Assembly: GCA_023252115.1 (NCBI GenBank)
Contig: JAHEXM010000043.1
Span: 491 to 9,568, forward strand
Direction of reading: 5' to 3'
DNA length: 9,078 nucleotides
Source: Micrococcales bacterium
GTDB lineage: Bacteria; Actinomycetota; Actinomycetes; S36-B12; UBA10799
The notes beneath the pieces are model-generated. The model saw only the letters and a program-made list of their open reading frames with translations. It searched no databases and was not told where the DNA came from. Position 1 is the stretch's first letter. Each line of letters starts with the position of its first letter. The translations under genes and the position numbers were made by a program. Below, one piece after another: positions 1 to 7,208 of the stretch.

Positions 1-727
1 CCCATGCACCAATGGGCGTCAGGGCCCGAATGGATTCAACAACGTCATCGATGTGTGTTGTGCGGGTCGCGAAGTGCCCTCCGGCGCGAGTTGCTATCCA
101 CCCGCCCAGAGTCGAGAACTGAAACGCCTGGAGATAGAAACGCAGCGTCATGCCAAATTCAGACAATTGCTTTTCAAGATCGGGCCCCAAAGTGCCCGCT
201 TGAATGCGAGCGGCGCGCGAAATCGGATCAAATTCAAGAACACGGTTCAGCTTCCCGAGGTCAACAGTGACTACGCCGTTGTAGGCCGCGGGCAACCGTG
301 GTTCAACCCCGCCGACAACACTCGTTCCGCCGCCGTATGGAATGAGTGCCAGTCCAGCTGCATCGCACCATTCCAGTAGCGCCACAATGTCGGATTCTGA
401 CTTTGGCATGGCAACTACATCAGTCACGTGATCGAACTGACCGCGAAAAGCTCTCAAAACGTCGCGGTATGACTTGCCGTAAGAGTGAGATGCTCGCGAA
501 TGGGCATCGGTCGCGCACAGTGTGCGTAGCTGACTTGGGATGGCAACTCTTGATTCTGGCAGCGCCGCGTCGTCGATGGAGGCCCAACGCTCTGGCCGCG
601 AGTTCCCATAGCCGAGGTGTTCTGCTATTCCACGGGCAGTTGCAACGAAGTCATCAAAACTCTGCTGCTCGTCTTCGTAGCCCCAGCCCCAATGTTTGAG
701 CCGCCGCCCGTCGGCACTCTTTGTCAT
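1..727 (-). CDS. FAD-binding oxidoreductase, alkylglycerone-phosphate synthase-like (N-terminal part, C-terminus outside window)
   Basis: Translating the minus strand from the ATG at 727 gives 242 uninterrupted residues to the window edge. It reads as a VAO/PCMH-type FAD oxidase (FAD_binding_4 fold). The best markers are IPYGGGTSVVGGVEPR at about residues 128-143, which is the pyrophosphate-binding loop, and FSTLGGWIATRAGGHFAT at about 202-219, a block typical of alkyldihydroxyacetonephosphate synthase (AGPS) relatives. An earlier HSYGKSYRDVLRAFRG segment (about 81-96) also fits that family. AGPS swaps the acyl chain of acyl-DHAP for a fatty alcohol in ether-lipid synthesis; many bacterial relatives have no tested substrate, so the reaction is inferred. 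The family is usually about 500-600 residues, so over half is missing here, including the substrate-binding C-terminal region. The start is supported by an in-frame stop just upstream (752-754) with no other ATG, GTG or TTG between; no strong Shine-Dalgarno is seen. Confidence 0.88.
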   Translation of the reverse strand, partial: MTKSADGRRLKHWGWGYEDEQQSFDDFVATARGIAEHLGYGNSRPERWASIDDAALPESRVAIPSQLRTLCATDAHSRASHSYGKSYRDVLRAFRGQFDHVTDVVAMPKSESDIVALLEWCDAAGLALIPYGGGTSVVGGVEPRLPAAYNGVVTVDLGKLNRVLEFDPISRAARIQAGTLGPDLEKQLSEFGMTLRFYLQAFQFSTLGGWIATRAGGHFATRTTHIDDVVESIRALTPIGAW

Positions 728-799
728 TGCGCGACAGTACGCGACGCACAGTTACTACCGATTCCACGTTCGGCCTAGTCTTCCCTGTACGGCCGTAAC

Positions 800-819
800 C
801 ACCCGACATAGTTCGGGTG
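800..819. repeat. Perfect 7-bp inverted repeat in the divergent region (possible operator)
   Basis: The arms CACCCGA (800-806) and TCGGGTG (813-819) are perfectly complementary around a 6-nt centre, CATAGT. It lies about 110 bp before the subtilase start and about 75 bp before the oxidoreductase start, a position that could suit a dimeric regulator acting on either gene. There is no T-run after it, so it does not look like a terminator. The regulatory role is inference; a 7-bp palindrome can occur by chance. Confidence 0.3.
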
Positions 820-871
820 AAATTTGCGGTTGTGGTCTTGAACTTTTCGCTTTCCAACACGACTCTGAGAT

Positions 872-911
872 GTCGGCCAGGACCGTCACCGATAGTGACT
901 GACATGCCGAC
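872..911 (+). repeat. Nested hairpin just upstream of the subtilase ribosome binding site
   Basis: An inner stem GTCAC (885-889) pairs with GTGAC (895-899) across a 5-nt loop. An outer stem GTCGGC (872-877) pairs with GCCGAC (906-911), separated from the inner stem by 7- and 6-nt sides. It ends 7 nt before the GAGG at 919-922, so if transcribed it would form a leader structure beside the ribosome binding site. It may be chance in GC-rich sequence, and no function is claimed. Confidence 0.25.
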
Positions 912-918
912 CAGAGTC

Positions 919-922
919 GAGG
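919..922 (+). promoter_or_regulatory. Ribosome binding site of the subtilase gene
   Basis: GAGG sits 7 nt before the ATG at 930. The next in-frame ATG, at 990, has no such motif, which supports the 930 start. Confidence 0.6.
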
Positions 923-929
923 CACACGG

Positions 930-3900
930 ATGAGCAATTCGAAGCCACGCAGATCGGGTGATGCCTGTGTATTTAGTCGGCTCACGCAGATGCGCGGCGT
1001 CAATCGGCCGTCTGGTTGGGGACCTGCCGCCGACTTAGTTGCGGTGCTCGCATCGATGGTGCTGATTGCTGGCTTGCTGATAACTGGATTGTTCGCGTCT
1101 GGGACCTCTGTGTCGCCACCGCCGCCGGATGCCCAACCGAATGTTGCCGCTGCTCAGTCGGTCGATGTTGGCGCACCGCCCAGATCCAACAGCGCTCAAA
1201 GCGCCCAGTCTTCCGATGTTCAAAACAAAACTCAGTCGTGGACTACGCCACGGCCGTCAGTTCACACCGACCCAGCCCGAATCGTGAGTCAAGCGGCTAC
1301 CTCGGGACCGATCACCCTTGTGGCAACCCGAAACGTCAACGAACACCTGGACATCGTCAAACGAACGGCGCCGGACGCAGCGAGTGCTCTGTCCGTTGTT
1401 TTGGAGTTGCAGCGAGAGCCAGGTGTGCTTTCTATAGAAGTCGATCAGCAAGACGTTCGGGTCGCCGACATGACAGGGCCCGACCTCAGTCCAGTTCGAC
1501 CACCTTTAAGCGCCCAAGACGGCAGGACTGTCCTTCCGGGATTGCACTCGAACAATGCTGACGTGCCGCTGCCGCCCACAAAAGGGGCGGGAAGACTCGC
1601 CGTTGGCAACGATCACGCGCCTGCGGTGACGACGACAGGTGATCCACGCCGTTCCGAGCAATGGGCATTGGACAAACTCCATGCTGACGATGTCCGGGAC
1701 ATCGACCAGGGTGCCGGAGTCAAAGTCGCAGTCGTCGACACGGGGGTCTCATTTCACGAGGATCTGCAAGGCACGATCTTGCCGGGGAATGATTTCTCAG
1801 GGCAAGGGGGCAACGGTCGAAACGATGGGCACGGCCACGGAACTCACGTCTCGGGAATCATTGCGGCGACAGCGGACAACAACATTGGAATTGCTGGCCT
1901 TGCGCCTGCAGTGTCAATCATTCCGGTGAAAGTTCTTACCGACAGTGGTTGGGGGTCATGGAGTTCGGTTGCATCAGGCATTACATGGGCGACAGATGAT
2001 GGAGCCGACATAATCAGCATGAGTATCGGCGGCGGCTATTCAGATGCCATTTCGGTAGCTGACCAATATGCGGTCAATCATGGTGTGACAGTAGTGGCGG
2101 CCGCCGGCAACTGGCGGCAGACTGGTTCGCCGGTTTCCTACCCGGGCGCCGATGCTGGCGTTATCGCCGTTGCTGCGACGGATAGCCGGGACCACTACGC
2201 GTCGTTCTCGAATGCAGGCTCATATGTGGACATCGCTGCCCCCGGCGTTTCAATCTTGTCTTCGGTCCCGACAAACCAGTACGCGTCGTGGAGCGGCACC
2301 TCCATGGCAACCCCGTATGTATCTGCAACTGCGGCTTTGATTCGATCATGGGCTACCGCAAGTCACCGTTCGGTTTCGGTTGAATCGATATTGGAATCCA
2401 CCGCGACGGATCTCGGTGCGACTGGACGCGACAACGACTACGGCTATGGTCTCGTCAATCCCGCAGCAGCACTCGATGCAGTTGATGCCTTAGGTTCTCC
2501 GCCGGTCGCGCCAGTCTCTGTTCAGGCCGCCAGCACCGGTGCGCGTTCGGCGCACGTGGCATTCTCGCCCGGAAATTCGGATCGGGTCGCAACGTTTGTC
2601 GCGACCGCGTCGCCCGGCGGGGTGACCTGTAAGGCGTCTGGTTCAAAGCGCTCCTGCGAGTTGATCGGGTTGAATCCAAATGTCGACTACAGCGTTGCCG
2701 TTATCGCACACACTGCAGCTGGCAACTCGCCATCGTCCACCTCGGCTACCTTTCATACCACCACAGGTCCACCCGGTGTTCTGGGCAGCTTCGACAGCAC
2801 ATGGAAGACCGACAATTACGGCACATCCGGAGCTGCCCAAGTAAAGCTCCCCCTTGTTGGCAGCGGGAGCTACGACTTTGTTTCGGATTGGGGTGATGGC
2901 ACAAGTAGTCACATCACCAGCTACAACCAGGCTGCCGTCACGCATACCTACTCAGCTGCCGGCACCTATACCGTGTCAATTAACGGCACCATCAATGGTT
3001 GGTCGTTTAACGACGCGGGTGACAAATTGAAGATCCTTGATATCGGCCACTGGGGTCCTTTTCAGTTCGGGAATGTTGGCAGTGCGTTCAGTGGTGCCCA
3101 GAACCTAAATGCAACAGCTACCGATGTTCCCAATTTGACCGGAACCACCAACTTGTCATCAGCCTTCAGCGGCGCGTCATCATTCAACGGCGACGTTTCC
3201 TCGTGGGATGTTTCTCACGTCACCAACATGTCCTACATGTTCATGAATGCCGAATCATTCAACAGCAGCATCGGTGGATGGAACGTTTCGCAGGTAACGA
3301 GTATGGCGCGAATGTTTGCCGGCGCCTCGACATTCAACCAAAACATCGCCGGTTGGAACGTCTCGCAAGTGACGGATATGAACCTCATGTTTTATGGGGA
3401 TGCGACCTTCAATCAAGCTATTGGCAATTGGGATGTGTCGAGAGTTACCAGCATCTATGCAATGTTCGACGGCGCCGAAACGTTCAATCAGAACATTGGC
3501 GGGTGGAACATATCCAAGGTCACGGACCTGTCGGCGATGTTTGCCGGGGCAAAATCCTTCAACAAGGACATCGGTAACTGGGATACCTCACATGTGACCA
3601 GCATGTACGCGACGTTCGATGGCGCCGAAGCGTTCAATCAGAACATTGGCGGGTGGGACGTCTCGAAGGTTTCGATGATGGCCTACATGTTCCTCGACGC
3701 AGCATCCTTCAACCAGGACATAGGCGATTGGAACGTTGGCGGCGTCACCGAAATGTATGCGATGTTCGACTATGCAATTGCGTTTAATCAGGACATTGGC
3801 GATTGGAATGTCTCGAAAGTCACTGACATGGCTTACATGTTCGTCAACGCGGGTCAATTCAATCAGGACATTGGCGATTGGAATGTCGGCAGTGTGACCG

Positions 3901-6119
3901 AGATGTATGCGATGTTCGACTGGGCAGTGTCCTTCAACCAAGACATTGGGCGGTGGAATGTCTCACACGTCACTGACATGGCTTACATGTTCTTCAACAC
4001 CCCAGTGTTTAACAAAGATATTGGTGATTGGGATGTTGGCAACGTCACCGAGATGTATGCGATGTTCTACTACGACGCCGCATTCGATCAAGACATTGGT
4101 CGGTGGAACGTTTCGAAGGTCACCGATATGGCCTTCATGTTCAACTATGCATCTGCATTCAACCAGAACATCGGAAGCTGGGACGTCTCACATGTCACTG
4201 ATATGTCTGGCATGTTCTGGGGCGCGGCAGCGTTTAACCGCAACATCGGCGGGTGGCAGACGTCGCACGTCACCAGAACATATGCGATGTTCTACACAGC
4301 TGAAGCGTTCAATCAGGATATCGGTTTGTGGAACCTCTCCAATGTGACCGAAATGGCCTATATGTTCGTGGGCGCGACGGCGTTCAATCAAGACATTGGT
4401 GGTTGGAACGTCGGCAAAGTAACGGGCATGTACGCCATGTTCGACGCTGCGCCGGCGTTTGATCAGAACATTGGGCGTTGGAATGTCTCCAAGGTGACTG
4501 ATATGGGCTTCATGTTCGCCGGAGTTTCGCTGTCGCCTGGGAACTATGACTCACTGCTCAATGGTTGGAACCAACTGAACTTGCGTCATGGGGTCACATT
4601 TGTTGGGGGTGGAAGCAAGTATTCACAAGCAGCTGCGGCAGCGCGCGCCAACATCATCTCTGCGAACGGTTGGACGATTAGCGACGCAGGTCCCGCCACC
4701 CCCGTGGCGCCGAGTCTGGCTTCGGTTGGGTTGACAGGCACGGCTCGTGTCGGTGAGACGTTGAGCGGTGCTGCCGTAGGTGTCGGAGGAGTTCCGACGC
4801 CAACGTTGGCTTGGCAGTGGCAGCAAGCGGATTCCGCTGACGGCACGTTTACTGACATCGCCGGGGCTAACGCTGCATCGCTTCAGGTGCCAGCAGCGGC
4901 GTTTGAAAAATATCTGCGCGTGATTGGCACCGCTACTTCGAGTCAGGGTGAAGTCAGCAAGGTGTCACAGGCGACCGGTCAGGTTGTCGGAACGACTCCG
5001 ATTCTTGGATCGGTCGGCGTGACAGGGACGGCCGTTGTCGGCCAGACGTTGAGCGCTGCGGCGTCAGGTGTCGGGGGTACTCCGGCGCCTACGTTGGCTT
5101 GGCAGTGGCAGGCAGCTGATTTCGCGGATGGCACGTTCACTGACATCGAAGGCGCGACTTCTGCATCGTTGCAATTGCCACTCGACCTAGCCGGCAAGTA
5201 TCTGCGGGTAAAGGCGATAGCGACGAACATCTACGGCGTTGTCAGCACGACGTCAGTGGTGGCTGGCCAGGTCGGCCCCGTGACCCCGAGTGTTGCTTCG
5301 GTGGGGGTGACTGGCACGGCTCGAGTCGGCGAGACGTTGAGCGGTGCTACTTCGGGTGTTGGGGGTGTTCCGGCGCCATCGTTGGCTTGGCACTGGCAGC
5401 AGGCCGATTCTGCGGTTGGTCCGTTCATTGACATCAATGGAGCTACATCTGCTTCGTTGCAGCTATCACCGGCGTTAGTCGGCAAGTATCTGCGCGTGAA
5501 AGTCACCGCGACGTCGAGTGCCGGCGAAGGAAACGCGACCTCGGAAACGACGGCAGCTGTCACAGCAATTCCGGTACCAGACAATCCGACGCCTACCCCG
5601 ACTCCGACTCCATCTGCGACGCCTAGTCCAACCCCGACTCCATCTGCGACGCCTACCCCAACCCCGACTCCATCTGGGACGCCTAGTCCAACCCCGACGC
5701 CTACCCCAACCCCGACTCCGACTTCATCTGTGACTCCAGCCCCGACTCCGACTTCGACTTCATCTGCGACTCCAACTCCCACGCCTACTCCAACTTCCGC
5801 CGGAGAGGTCGTGCCGCCGCTTTCTGTTACGTCCGTTCCGGCCGCAGTTAGCGCGGTAAAGCTCAAGGTGCGAGCAAAAACGGTCGTAACGCTGACGTGG
5901 GCAGCGCCAGCTGGCACGACCGATGGGTCGACAACTCAGTACGAATACTGGGTGCAAGCCGTTCGGTCCCATGCCAAGCCGGAATGGCAGGTCAATTCGA
6001 CTGGCTCATCACTGACAATAGAGAAGCTGAAACGAAAGACCGCATATGTCGTGCACGTTCGCGCGACCAATGTGCGCGGCAATGGAAAGGCAATCACTGT
6101 CAAGTTCATGACGCATTGA
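930..6119 (+). CDS. Giant exported subtilisin-like protease with DUF285 solenoid, Ig-like and FN3 modules
   Basis: A 1729-residue S8 serine protease acting outside the membrane. Domains in order: a basic N-terminus with a hydrophobic segment at about 35-57 (signal peptide or anchor); a low-complexity stretch; a likely I9-like propeptide (about 127-180, with [10 protein letters not shown]); the S8 domain (about 243-523) with catalytic D270 (VVDTG), H306 (GHGTHVSG), oxyanion N394 (AAAGNW) and S458 (GTSMATP), so it looks active; FN3 (about 524-613); a PKD-like cap with DWGDG at 653-657; seventeen and a half 25-residue DUF285-type repeats (from 759); a C-cap ending near 1254; three 96-residue Ig-like repeats (1261-1548); a Pro/Thr linker (1553-1623); and a C-terminal FN3. 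There is no LPXTG motif or C-terminal membrane segment, so wall sorting by sortase is unlikely. DUF285 solenoids are known from surface proteins of Listeria, mycoplasmas and others. Adhesion or substrate capture by the repeats is inference, and the protease substrate is unknown. Confidence 0.93.
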   Translation: MSNSKPRRSGDACVFSRLTQMRGVNRPSGWGPAADLVAVLASMVLIAGLLITGLFASGTSVSPPPPDAQPNVAAAQSVDVGAPPRSNSAQSAQSSDVQNKTQSWTTPRPSVHTDPARIVSQAATSGPITLVATRNVNEHLDIVKRTAPDAASALSVVLELQREPGVLSIEVDQQDVRVADMTGPDLSPVRPPLSAQDGRTVLPGLHSNNADVPLPPTKGAGRLAVGNDHAPAVTTTGDPRRSEQWALDKLHADDVRDIDQGAGVKVAVVDTGVSFHEDLQGTILPGNDFSGQGGNGRNDGHGHGTHVSGIIAATADNNIGIAGLAPAVSIIPVKVLTDSGWGSWSSVASGITWATDDGADIISMSIGGGYSDAISVADQYAVNHGVTVVAAAGNWRQTGSPVSYPGADAGVIAVAATDSRDHYASFSNAGSYVDIAAPGVSILSSVPTNQYASWSGTSMATPYVSATAALIRSWATASHRSVSVESILESTATDLGATGRDNDYGYGLVNPAAALDAVDALGSPPVAPVSVQAASTGARSAHVAFSPGNSDRVATFVATASPGGVTCKASGSKRSCELIGLNPNVDYSVAVIAHTAAGNSPSSTSATFHTTTGPPGVLGSFDSTWKTDNYGTSGAAQVKLPLVGSGSYDFVSDWGDGTSSHITSYNQAAVTHTYSAAGTYTVSINGTINGWSFNDAGDKLKILDIGHWGPFQFGNVGSAFSGAQNLNATATDVPNLTGTTNLSSAFSGASSFNGDVSSWDVSHVTNMSYMFMNAESFNSSIGGWNVSQVTSMARMFAGASTFNQNIAGWNVSQVTDMNLMFYGDATFNQAIGNWDVSRVTSIYAMFDGAETFNQNIGGWNISKVTDLSAMFAGAKSFNKDIGNWDTSHVTSMYATFDGAEAFNQNIGGWDVSKVSMMAYMFLDAASFNQDIGDWNVGGVTEMYAMFDYAIAFNQDIGDWNVSKVTDMAYMFVNAGQFNQDIGDWNVGSVTEMYAMFDWAVSFNQDIGRWNVSHVTDMAYMFFNTPVFNKDIGDWDVGNVTEMYAMFYYDAAFDQDIGRWNVSKVTDMAFMFNYASAFNQNIGSWDVSHVTDMSGMFWGAAAFNRNIGGWQTSHVTRTYAMFYTAEAFNQDIGLWNLSNVTEMAYMFVGATAFNQDIGGWNVGKVTGMYAMFDAAPAFDQNIGRWNVSKVTDMGFMFAGVSLSPGNYDSLLNGWNQLNLRHGVTFVGGGSKYSQAAAAARANIISANGWTISDAGPATPVAPSLASVGLTGTARVGETLSGAAVGVGGVPTPTLAWQWQQADSADGTFTDIAGANAASLQVPAAAFEKYLRVIGTATSSQGEVSKVSQATGQVVGTTPILGSVGVTGTAVVGQTLSAAASGVGGTPAPTLAWQWQAADFADGTFTDIEGATSASLQLPLDLAGKYLRVKAIATNIYGVVSTTSVVAGQVGPVTPSVASVGVTGTARVGETLSGATSGVGGVPAPSLAWHWQQADSAVGPFIDINGATSASLQLSPALVGKYLRVKVTATSSAGEGNATSETTAAVTAIPVPDNPTPTPTPTPSATPSPTPTPSATPTPTPTPSGTPSPTPTPTPTPTPTSSVTPAPTPTSTSSATPTPTPTPTSAGEVVPPLSVTSVPAAVSAVKLKVRAKTVVTLTWAAPAGTTDGSTTQYEYWVQAVRSHAKPEWQVNSTGSSLTIEKLKRKTAYVVHVRATNVRGNGKAITVKFMTH
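3204..4478 (+). repeat. Seventeen tandem 75-bp (25-residue) DUF285-type surface repeats
   Basis: Each unit starts at a Trp codon and follows roughly W-[ND]-V-[SG]-x-V-T-[DE]-M-x-x-M-F-x-x-A-x-x-F-N-x-[DN]-I-G-x. The Trp codons stay exactly 75 bp apart from 3204 to 4479, with no indel. A degenerate half unit precedes the array, and an 18th partial unit leads into a C-cap ([13 protein letters not shown], then GGGSKYS). This matches the DUF285 / 26-residue bacterial surface repeat family, thought to form a leucine-rich-repeat-like solenoid. Units 8, 10 and 12 ([11 protein letters not shown]) alternate with 7, 9, 11 and 13 (S-x-V-[TS]-x-M-A-[YF]-M-F), giving a 150-bp superperiod. Unit 6 (YATF for YAMF) and unit 15 (WQTS, lacking the usual NVS) are the most degenerate. 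Confidence 0.92.
4710..5573 (+). repeat. Three tandem 288-bp (96-residue) Ig-like repeats
   Basis: Copies begin at 4710, 4998 and 5286, exactly 288 bp apart and in frame. Each runs SVGxTGTAxVGxTLSxA, then GVGGxPxPxLAWxWQ, then FxDIxGAxxASLQ and KYLRVxxxAT. This resembles the bacterial Ig-like modules repeated in actinobacterial surface proteins and probably forms a stalk beyond the DUF285 solenoid. Copies 1 and 3 share [12 protein letters not shown] while copy 2 has [12 protein letters not shown], so the outer copies are closer to each other over that stretch. Confidence 0.85.
5586..5798 (+). repeat. Pro/Thr-rich linker with a 30-bp minisatellite
   Basis: About 71 residues of almost only Pro, Thr and Ser (residues 1553-1623) join the Ig-like repeats to the final FN3 domain; this is typical of flexible, sometimes glycosylated, linkers in actinobacterial exported proteins. 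Within it, a 30-bp unit beginning CCGACTCCATCTG occurs three times in near-identical form at 5604, 5634 and 5664, each encoding ten residues (such as [10 protein letters not shown]). The unit length is a multiple of three, so copy number can change without a frameshift. Confidence 0.85.
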
Positions 6120-6259
6120 CGTGCGTGGTCGCCTGAATTTTGATACGGCTGGCGTTGTTGGCAAACTGCACACATACTGAGGCGACAGCGTCGAAATGGA
6201 TTGTTTTGCATTGCGACGATTTGCGCTGGTAATCATTGCCGGCATCTGAGAGGACCCGC
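6120..6259 (+). other. Short intergenic region between subtilase and exported-protein genes
   Basis: These 140 bp hold no gene. A weak 5-bp inverted repeat spans the subtilase stop codon (ACGCA 6111-6115, TGCGT 6122-6126) without a T-run after it, so no terminator is called. No convincing promoter was found; co-transcription of the two plus-strand genes is possible but unproven. Confidence 0.5.
6248..6254 (+). promoter_or_regulatory. Ribosome binding site fixing the start of the exported-protein gene
   Basis: GAGAGGA lies 5 nt before the ATG at 6260. The frame is also open from a TTG at 6236, but that start would place this motif inside the gene and has no comparable motif of its own, so ATG 6260 is preferred. 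Confidence 0.7.
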
Positions 6260-7180
6260 ATGCATCGCACCGACCACGCCAATAGTCCAGCACGATCGAC
6301 GTCGCGCCGAACCAAGGTGAGTGCGGCGGTGGCTCTAACGGGCGTTTCGTTGGTCTCGGTTGTCGGACTCCAGATTTCCGGCCAGAGTGTCGCGGGCGCC
6401 GCGACGCAGACCCCGACCAAGTCCGGGTTCATCAAGCCCTTTTCTGGGGTTCCCCGTTTCGTAAAGTTGGCTCCAGTTCAGATATCAAACGACTGGCAAC
6501 TCAACCAGCCGATTGGTCAGAAGAAAGCCGACGAGATCGCCAAGCAAATCAGGCTAAAGAAGTCAGACGTATTTACGAAGAAGCAGTACAGATTGTTTGT
6601 CACCGGCAGAGGTGTCGATGCGGTTCCTGCCGATGCACGGTTGGTCGATCAAAGCGTGCGAATTCTGACCAACACCGTTGGTCGTCCGCTGTACTCCAAG
6701 ATCCACGGCAAGCTCGTTCCGTCGGTCTTAAGTAGCTATGGACTAATGGTGAACAAAGCTGGTTTGCTCGAGAGCCCAGCCAATGAGAGCGCACCGACGC
6801 GCAAGGTTAACTCGGTAATCGAACCCGACGGTTATCTCGGCAAATGGTGCCGCGCAAATGGAGCCGAGAAAGCTCTTCGACACCTTTACGCTTCGGCCTA
6901 CACCGCCGAAGCTGTTTACGGCAATGAGTCCCAGACGATTTCTGGTGCAGCTCAACTTGTGACAAACAAGAAGCGCGGACACGCTGAGACGACTGTGGGC
7001 ATGTCGATGGTTCCATCAATCTGGTTGGTCAACTTCGCATTGATCTACACCTTGAACCCGTCGGTCGCCGCAAAGATGCCTGCACGTTGGGCCCCGATTC
7101 CGCGGCGCGTTGCAAACGCTATTTCGGCCAGCTCCACCGGCCAGGTGCCGTACGCGCGTTATGCGGCCGCACTTCGCTGA
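6260..7180 (+). CDS. Exported basic protein of unknown function
   Basis: A 306-residue protein I do not recognise. The N-terminus looks like a Sec signal peptide: basic residues (SRRTKV, about 15-20), a hydrophobic core (about 21-37), and an AGA motif at 45-47 suggesting cleavage there. The SRR does not make a good Tat motif, and there is no lipobox. The mature part is Lys/Arg-rich early (KKADEIAKQIRLKKSDVFTKK), has one cysteine (C197, after W196) and a short hydrophobic stretch near the C-terminus (about 253-264, IWLVNFALIYTL) that is too short to be a sure membrane span. No catalytic motif is evident. It follows the giant subtilase by 140 bp on the same strand, so a shared extracellular role or being a protease target is conceivable, but this is inference from position alone. 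The ATG was chosen for its GAGAGGA ribosome binding site. Confidence 0.8.
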   Translation: MHRTDHANSPARSTSRRTKVSAAVALTGVSLVSVVGLQISGQSVAGAATQTPTKSGFIKPFSGVPRFVKLAPVQISNDWQLNQPIGQKKADEIAKQIRLKKSDVFTKKQYRLFVTGRGVDAVPADARLVDQSVRILTNTVGRPLYSKIHGKLVPSVLSSYGLMVNKAGLLESPANESAPTRKVNSVIEPDGYLGKWCRANGAEKALRHLYASAYTAEAVYGNESQTISGAAQLVTNKKRGHAETTVGMSMVPSIWLVNFALIYTLNPSVAAKMPARWAPIPRRVANAISASSTGQVPYARYAAALR

Positions 7181-7208
7181 CGAGGCGCGCAACCCAGAAG
7201 TCCGAGAT
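7181..7208. other. 28-bp convergent junction
   Basis: The stop codons of the exported-protein gene (plus) and the methyltransferase gene (minus) face each other across 28 bp. I found no clear hairpin with a T-run here, so any terminator must be weak, factor-dependent or overlap the coding ends. Confidence 0.5.

Larger units (their letters stand above)
728..929. other. Divergent intergenic region between oxidoreductase and subtilase genes
   Basis: These 202 bp must carry the promoters of both flanking genes, which point away from each other. No convincing -35/-10 pair was found on either strand; TTGAAC at 838-843 is the best plus-strand -35 candidate but has no good -10 at normal spacing. Two inverted repeats lie here and are listed separately. 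Reading frames crossing the region look like chance and show no family resemblance. Confidence 0.6.

Noticed and set aside
4..699. Three overlapping plus-strand open frames
   Set aside because: They are shadows of the minus-strand FAD oxidoreductase, whose translation carries clear family motifs over the same span.
654..905. 83-codon minus-strand open frame across the divergent region
   Set aside because: It overlaps the N-terminus of the well-supported oxidoreductase in another frame and resembles no family.
3588..3941. Minus-strand frame with repeated HVSHV and PIANVLI-like segments
   Set aside because: It is the antisense of the 75-bp repeats; the repetition is inherited from the plus-strand array.
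3204..5798. The 75-bp, 288-bp and 30-bp periodic arrays as a CRISPR array or non-coding satellite
   Set aside because: All units are in one open frame, multiples of three, and encode recognisable protein repeats without unique spacers.
5231..5917. 228-codon open frame on the minus strand, rich in alternating Val and Gly
   Set aside because: It is the antisense reading of the Pro/Thr linker and Ig-like repeats; the VGVG pattern comes directly from the repeated CCNAC(N) codons on the plus strand.
6111..6126. Inverted repeat ACGCA/TGCGT as a terminator for the subtilase gene
   Set aside because: The stem is only 5 bp and no T-run follows.
6116..6146. Possible promoter with TTGACG at 6116 and TGATAC at 6141
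   Set aside because: The spacer is 19 bp and the -10 matches consensus poorly; the TTGACG also overlaps the subtilase stop codon.
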